Shown in pieces: positions 59,869 to 64,000 of a stretch of 64,000 nt of DNA (positions are counted from its first letter, which is position 1; every line of letters starts with the position of its first letter). Where the stretch lies: the NCBI GenBank assembly GCA_029204225.1, contig CM055101.1, positions 6,495,618-6,559,617 on the forward strand, read 5' to 3'. The stretch comes from Diphasiastrum complanatum. Its lineage: Eukaryota; Streptophyta; Lycopodiopsida; Lycopodiales; Lycopodiaceae. Position numbers and translations under genes: made by a program. Under the pieces are notes generated by a model. It did not search any database, had not been told where the DNA came from, and saw nothing but the letters and a program-made list of their open reading frames with translations.

Positions 59869-61700
59869 AAGGGTTTGCATTTTCTATTGAATATAAAATG
59901 GGTGTTCCATTGAACTACTGACACCTCAGCAGAGCTAGTCCAAATGCCTAATCCTGAAGTTCATGAAGGGCTATGGATTCCGTCATTCTAATTTCTTGAC
60001 TGTTAACTTGTCGACACGTCATGCAGATAAAATTCTCTTTTGATTTGTCAACTTCTCTTAGAAGGTTTGCCTAGGTTCCAAGGTTTAAAGTGCCATTGGG
60101 TCCTATTTTTCATTTTACGTTTGTCAGCCCTTTTTCTCTTGGGTTGCCGAAAATGTGCCTGAAACTGCATTTTTATGCCGTAAATTGTCGTATCCTCATA
60201 CCCATGTCCTTGACTCTCATTTCCAAACCCAATGTTCCGAACGACTATTACGCACCGTCATGTCGATTTTCTTGCACATTTTTCTGTTGATAGCTCAAGT
60301 GATCTGATTTTGATTTTCCAAGTTGTCGATTTTGCTTTGCATGATAGACTAGAGCAATCTTGGGGAGAAATTGGCCATTCTTGAAAAGAATAGAGATTTT
60401 TGTATTAGTCAAAATATACGCTCGGCATTGCCGGCATTTTTACTTCTGACTGGCCACATTTAGGCAGGCTGGGACCTATTTTTACATAGACCGACATTTT
60501 TCACTCTGTGTTACAAAAATTAGTCTATATCAAAATATATTTGATGGTCCTTGGGACCTTTTATAAAGAAATAACATCTATTAACTATTAATGTCTCTAG
60601 CCACTTTAAAGGCGGGGTGGGACCCTTTTTTTTGCGCACTATTTTGTACCGATTTTTGGTACCTAATACATTGTGTTTGAGCATTTGTCGACTACTTTGT
60701 AATTGGTTTTTACTCCAGTTTAGCCCGATTTTGCTATCAAAAAATCGGCTAACATGGAGAATATGAGAGGATTGCATAAAGTCGAACTTCGAAACGGACA
60801 TTGGATTCCGATGAATGCTAAATCTGTCAGAATCCAATGTCTATATCAAAGTATAGGAGGTCCCATTATTGCTTTTCTTTTGTTGCAAATTGTTTCTGTG
60901 GCTAGCGATTAGATTCCATCAAGTTGTTTATTTTTCAAATTTCGATGGCCATGTCAATTGCGCAATTGCAAGTTGCCATTCCTATGACACATTAGTGCAT
61001 TGAAATTTGACAGCCATCAAATCCTTTACATTCTAACGTCCATTTCAAAATGTAGTTGTCGCTAAAAATTTTCAATCGCCAAAGAAATGTTTTGTACAAG
61101 TTTTTGTAAGAGTTAGATTGCGCTGCTTCGGAGATGATCAACAAATCATAAAATTTCATAAAATCCATCAGAAGCTTGTGTCAAAAACCTACGATGTTTT
61201 ATTGTGGGTTGGGGGGATCGAACATCAGACCAAAAAAACTTTGCGTGCCAAGCTAACCAATTGAGTCAACACCATTGAATACCTTGATAAGATGGTATTG
61301 CGATGCAAAAAAAGTTAAAATTCAAGATAAAACATTCACTAATAAATAGCATGTAAATGTTATGAGTAGATTCCTAGACACTTGTTGATTGTTTCGGGAA
61401 AGAATGCTAATTTTGAGAATGATCTGATATGTCCATCGCAGTGGGGTGTATGGGTAGAATCCCGCCCACTGTGTAGTTACATCTAAGGGGCTTAGCTCTG
61501 TAAATGGCATTGCCAAGTTGTATATGCTGTATATATGGACCACTACTTGATTAACATGTATTCAAAAAAAAATGATCTGATATTTTTGGGGCTACAATAG
61601 CCTCTAAACGTCTATGTATGCTTTTAAATTGAATTAGTAAAAGCAACTCGAAGTAGCTATATAAATTGAATTACTAAAAGCAACTCGCGGGGCAAGTAAC

Positions 61701-61710
61701 TATATAAATA
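61701..61710 (+). promoter_or_regulatory. Predicted TATA box of the small gene (copy 2)
   Basis: TATATAAATA, 139 bp upstream of the ATG at 61,849, in the same context as copy 1. Just upstream a short tandem duplication repeats AAAGCAACTCG...TATATAAAT (about 61,640-61,710), which gives copy 2 a second TATA-like site. Confidence 0.6.
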
Positions 61711-61848
61711 AAGCGGAGGCGAAAGTATCCTGTGAGTGAGAGAGAGAGAGAGAGAGAGAGAGAAAAAAAGAGAAGCGCGAGAGAGGGAAAGCGCTAGCGC
61801 TACAATTGATTGTTGAGCGACGAACTGATAGCTGGGATCTGATCAACA

Positions 61849-62501
61849 ATGCAGCCTGCACGACCAGTGACCTGCACTTCTACTTCTGATGAGCGTGAAG
61901 GATCGTCAAGCCAGCCGGATGAAAAAACAGTTTCTTCCCAGCCACCCCACGAAGAAGACGATCAGCTTGTGCCAATCATGCGCGCACTGGGATGGATGCC
62001 TTGGGATCCCAAAGATGGCTTTAGGGAGTATGTCATGTTCCCTACCCGTGGAAACATGCACAAAGTGAATATTGTTAGATTCCAGAGTCCTCTACGCTTT
62101 GCAACGGTGAAGGAGAGGCAGGATGTTATCAATGACTTGAGTACTTTCACAAAATTGATGCAGAATGGATGTGATGGGTCAGAGTGGCGACTCAAATATG
62201 TCACAAAGTTTAGGTAGGTATGGGCCATGTAAGCTCGAAGTAATGTCTGTTTCGTTGAAGATGAATTATAAACTTCTTATTTTGACTCAAACATTCTTAC
62301 ACGCGCCGAAAGCTCATATTCACCGATTGCTTGTCATGTACACTTTTGCAGGACTACAGAATAGAGTACGCGTATGACGAAGCGATCAATCTGGAGCTTA
62401 TTCGAGCAGTTGATAAATCATTTGGGGCTCGGAAAACTAGACTCAAATACATGGTTGTCAACGTGAAATACACTACCAACATAACGATCTCAAGATCGTG
62501 A
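61849..62501 (+). CDS. Small two-exon gene, copy 2 (168 aa), family not recognised
   Basis: Exon 1 is 61,849-62,213 and exon 2 is 62,360-62,501, with the same donor (AG|GTAGGT) and acceptor (ACTACAG) as copy 1. The protein begins MQPARPVTCTSTSDEREGSS and keeps ALGWMPWDPKDGFREYVMFP, GSEWRLKYVTKFRIEYAYDE and the ending NITISRS. Differences from copy 1 are single residues and 9 bp of in-frame deletion near the N-terminus. No frameshift or stop separates the copies, although their surroundings have gained or lost kilobases. A CT microsatellite follows at 62,661-62,711. The function is unknown. Confidence 0.6.
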
Positions 62502-62660
62502 ACATTGCTCGTCATCTTTTCGTTTTTAGCTTAACCTCCATGCAGCTCGTAAATTTTCTATTTTGAATCTATGCGGTAGACTCGCTTAAGATTGCTGGAC
62601 GTTACTCGTGCCACATGAACGACAGTTTTTTGTACATGTGATCTTGTATGCAACTATAAT

Positions 62661-62665
62661 CTCTT

Positions 62666-62711
<46 letters not shown>
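62661..62711. repeat. (CT)n microsatellite downstream of the small gene, copy 2
   Basis: About 51 bp with two CTTT interruptions at its start, at the position equivalent to 38,341-38,392. Confidence 0.9.
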
Positions 62712-62715
<4 letters not shown>

Positions 62716-63240
62716 AGCTTACATATTGCAATGTTTATATAGTATCACTTTATAAGGATATGGCATGTACCCAACAAGGGTTGATAATATATAGAAGCAT
62801 ATGAATACTATATGTTGAGGGATTTTGTGAAGCAAAGAGTCAAGAGGATGCTCAAAAGTAATTGCACCTATTTCCTATAATTTGTGTTCCTTATGAACCA
62901 AAGAGCATATAAAAAGACATGCACCCTTTTATGCACCTCTACGATGAGATGATGAGATTGATGTTGCACAAGTTTAGGTAATTCTCACCATTTTGTTATG
63001 TCCTTGTAATGGCAACTAAAGAGAAAAATTATACATGAGAAAAATTTCGCATGTTTACTTGACTTACATGAGTGCTTTTTGATATTGATCACCACACAAA
63101 AATGATTTTACTGAACATTGTATGAAAAGTTTTTGTGATGCAAGTTCGATGTTTTTATGCTACAATCAATGCAACTTCCTAAATGTCATAGTTCCAATTT
63201 CTTGAATGTTCTAAAAGAAAATGTGTCAAATCTAACCACG

Positions 63241-63554
63241 GGGGGCTGCAAAGATCAGAAAATCCAATAGGTACACTGAGTATATATTCTCTCTGAGGAG
63301 GAGAGTATTTCTCTTAGGATTCCCATGCAACCTGGAATAGCAATTGACCTCTTATTCTTGCATTATAACAGTCAAACACCATGCAAGTGCTCATATGTCC
63401 AATTATAGGTCTGGGCCCTCATATGATTATTAATTACTTTATCGGCCAAGCCTCGTCTGGGACGAGGCATAACTAATAACCACATACACTGGAGCGACCA
63501 GCTATCCATGTCAAAAATTATTCCAAATCCCTCATACTGGACATGGATGTAACA
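63241..63554 (-). mobile_element. Truncated LTR (copy D), minus orientation
   Basis: Read on the minus strand it begins TGTTACATCCATGTCC and runs to CCTATTGGATTTTCTGATC, which matches the middle of copy C. The rest is missing because duplicated DNA starts there. The polypurine-like AAGGGGGAAAAAA and the pol tail lie on its right. Confidence 0.82.
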
Positions 63555-63801
63555 TTTTTTCCCCCTTAAACTAGTTCTGTCCTCAAAACGAGCAAGTAGG
63601 GAAGATCCAAATTTGTATGCTTTTAACTCTTTCCCATGAATCATTATCCTCAATCTGACCCACCAACCTAAGCAAGCACTCAGAGATAGAATGATTTCTC
63701 AATTGTTTATCTCTGATTCGGAGTACTCTTTTAGGGTCCAAAGGTACATTGAGCGATAAGTCCTCCAAATGGAAAAAATCTTCAATATATCCAACTGTCA
63801 C
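63555..63801 (-). pseudogene. C-terminal tail of a Gypsy-type polyprotein (second copy)
   Basis: Reads IEDFFHLEDLSLNVPLDPKR, KQLRNHSISECLLRLVGQIE, DNDSWE, then after a frame change ELKAYKFGSSLLARFEDRTS. It is nearly the same as 25,240-25,490 and beside the same LTR, which confirms that this tail belongs to the family. Homology stops near 63,801, where a different repeat (partner 56,916-57,103) begins. Confidence 0.55.
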
Positions 63802-63812
63802 AAGATAACATG

Positions 63813-64000
63813 AACATTCACAATTAATTTGATTAAATCATTGATGCAATTGTCATGATCTATTTACTAAATCTTGACCATATTTTTCAATGGTCTTGTC
63901 ATGCTATAGTATGTGGTTTTTGGAATATATAGATAATATATATAGCTCTAATGATGTTTTTCAACCACTTTGAGCAATAGCCTTCCCATATTTTTCAATG
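63813..64000. repeat. Direct repeat, partner 56,916-57,103
   Basis: The second copy of the 188-bp block, cut by the window edge. It begins within about 12 bp of the end of the Gypsy-type tail, so a junction lies here. Confidence 0.9.

Larger units (their letters stand above)
59884..63239. repeat. Segmental duplication copy 2 (partner 32,565-41,040)
   Basis: Collinear with copy 1 over its whole 3.36 kb: 59,884-61,168, 61,168-61,593, 61,595-62,852, 62,853-63,042 and 63,043-63,239. It lacks the 2.6-kb, 0.4-kb, 1.9-kb and 0.24-kb blocks of copy 1. Its left end abuts the primer site of LTR copy C and its right end abuts the truncated LTR copy D. Confidence 0.9.

Overview
This window is plant nuclear DNA, very probably from an angiosperm. 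The evidence is the mix of Copia and Gypsy LTR retrotransposons with tRNA-Met-type primer sites, a plant CACTA (En/Spm-like) TNP2 transposase, introns with plant-like GT-AG borders, long (CT)n/(TA)n microsatellites, a tRNA-derived SINE and TTTAGGG/TTAGGG repeats. It is AT-rich and almost entirely built from nested, decayed mobile elements. The only gene-like units that do not look like standard transposon genes are two copies of a small two-exon gene (37.5 and 61.8 kb), a plus-strand spliced gene beside the CACTA element (6.2 kb), and a carboxylesterase fragment (55.8 kb).

Layout. 1-4.9 kb: a minus-strand CACTA TNP2 pseudogene that runs off the left edge, plus an accessory ORF. 4.9-6.2 kb: a divergent intergenic region with short telomere-type repeats and an ordered array of short palindromes, itself one large inverted repeat. 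6.2-7.4 kb: an unrecognised plus-strand spliced gene. 7.4-11.1 kb: mostly ORF-free DNA with one copy of a dispersed repeat. 11.1-14.0 kb: four tandem units of about 0.5 kb that differ mainly in microsatellite length, one of them carrying a fold-back element. 14.3-15.0 kb: a 328-bp tandem duplication. 15.3-19.5 kb: a 5'-truncated minus-strand Copia element. 20.5-22.0 kb: a plus-strand Copia LTR, PBS and partial gag. 22.3-24.1 kb: a fold-back and tandem repeat cluster. 24.8-31.1 kb: a minus-strand Gypsy-type element with both LTRs but an almost non-coding interior.

31.3-41.0 kb: a Copia fragment, then copy 1 of a segmental duplication (32.57-41.04 kb), interrupted by a 2.6-kb retrotransposon-derived block, a MITE-like insertion and a 1.9-kb SINE-bearing block. 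41-46 kb: repeats, a Copia RNase H remnant, a retroelement ORF and a candidate polypurine tract and LTR. 46.8-48.6 kb: a plus-strand Copia LTR, PBS and gag. 48.7-55.4 kb: a minus-strand Gypsy element (protease, RT, RNase H, integrase) followed by an unusually long extra coding-like region with coiled-coil character. 55.7-55.9 kb: the carboxylesterase fragment. 56-59.4 kb: mostly ORF-free. 59.4-63.8 kb: copy 2 of the segmental duplication, lying between two oppositely oriented LTRs of the Gypsy family seen at 24.8-31.1 kb.

The two signals most worth following are the symmetric palindrome array at 5.58-6.01 kb and the duplicated small gene, whose reading frame, intron and TATA box are kept in both copies although the DNA around them has been heavily rearranged. 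All family calls rest on motifs read by eye; no database search was possible.
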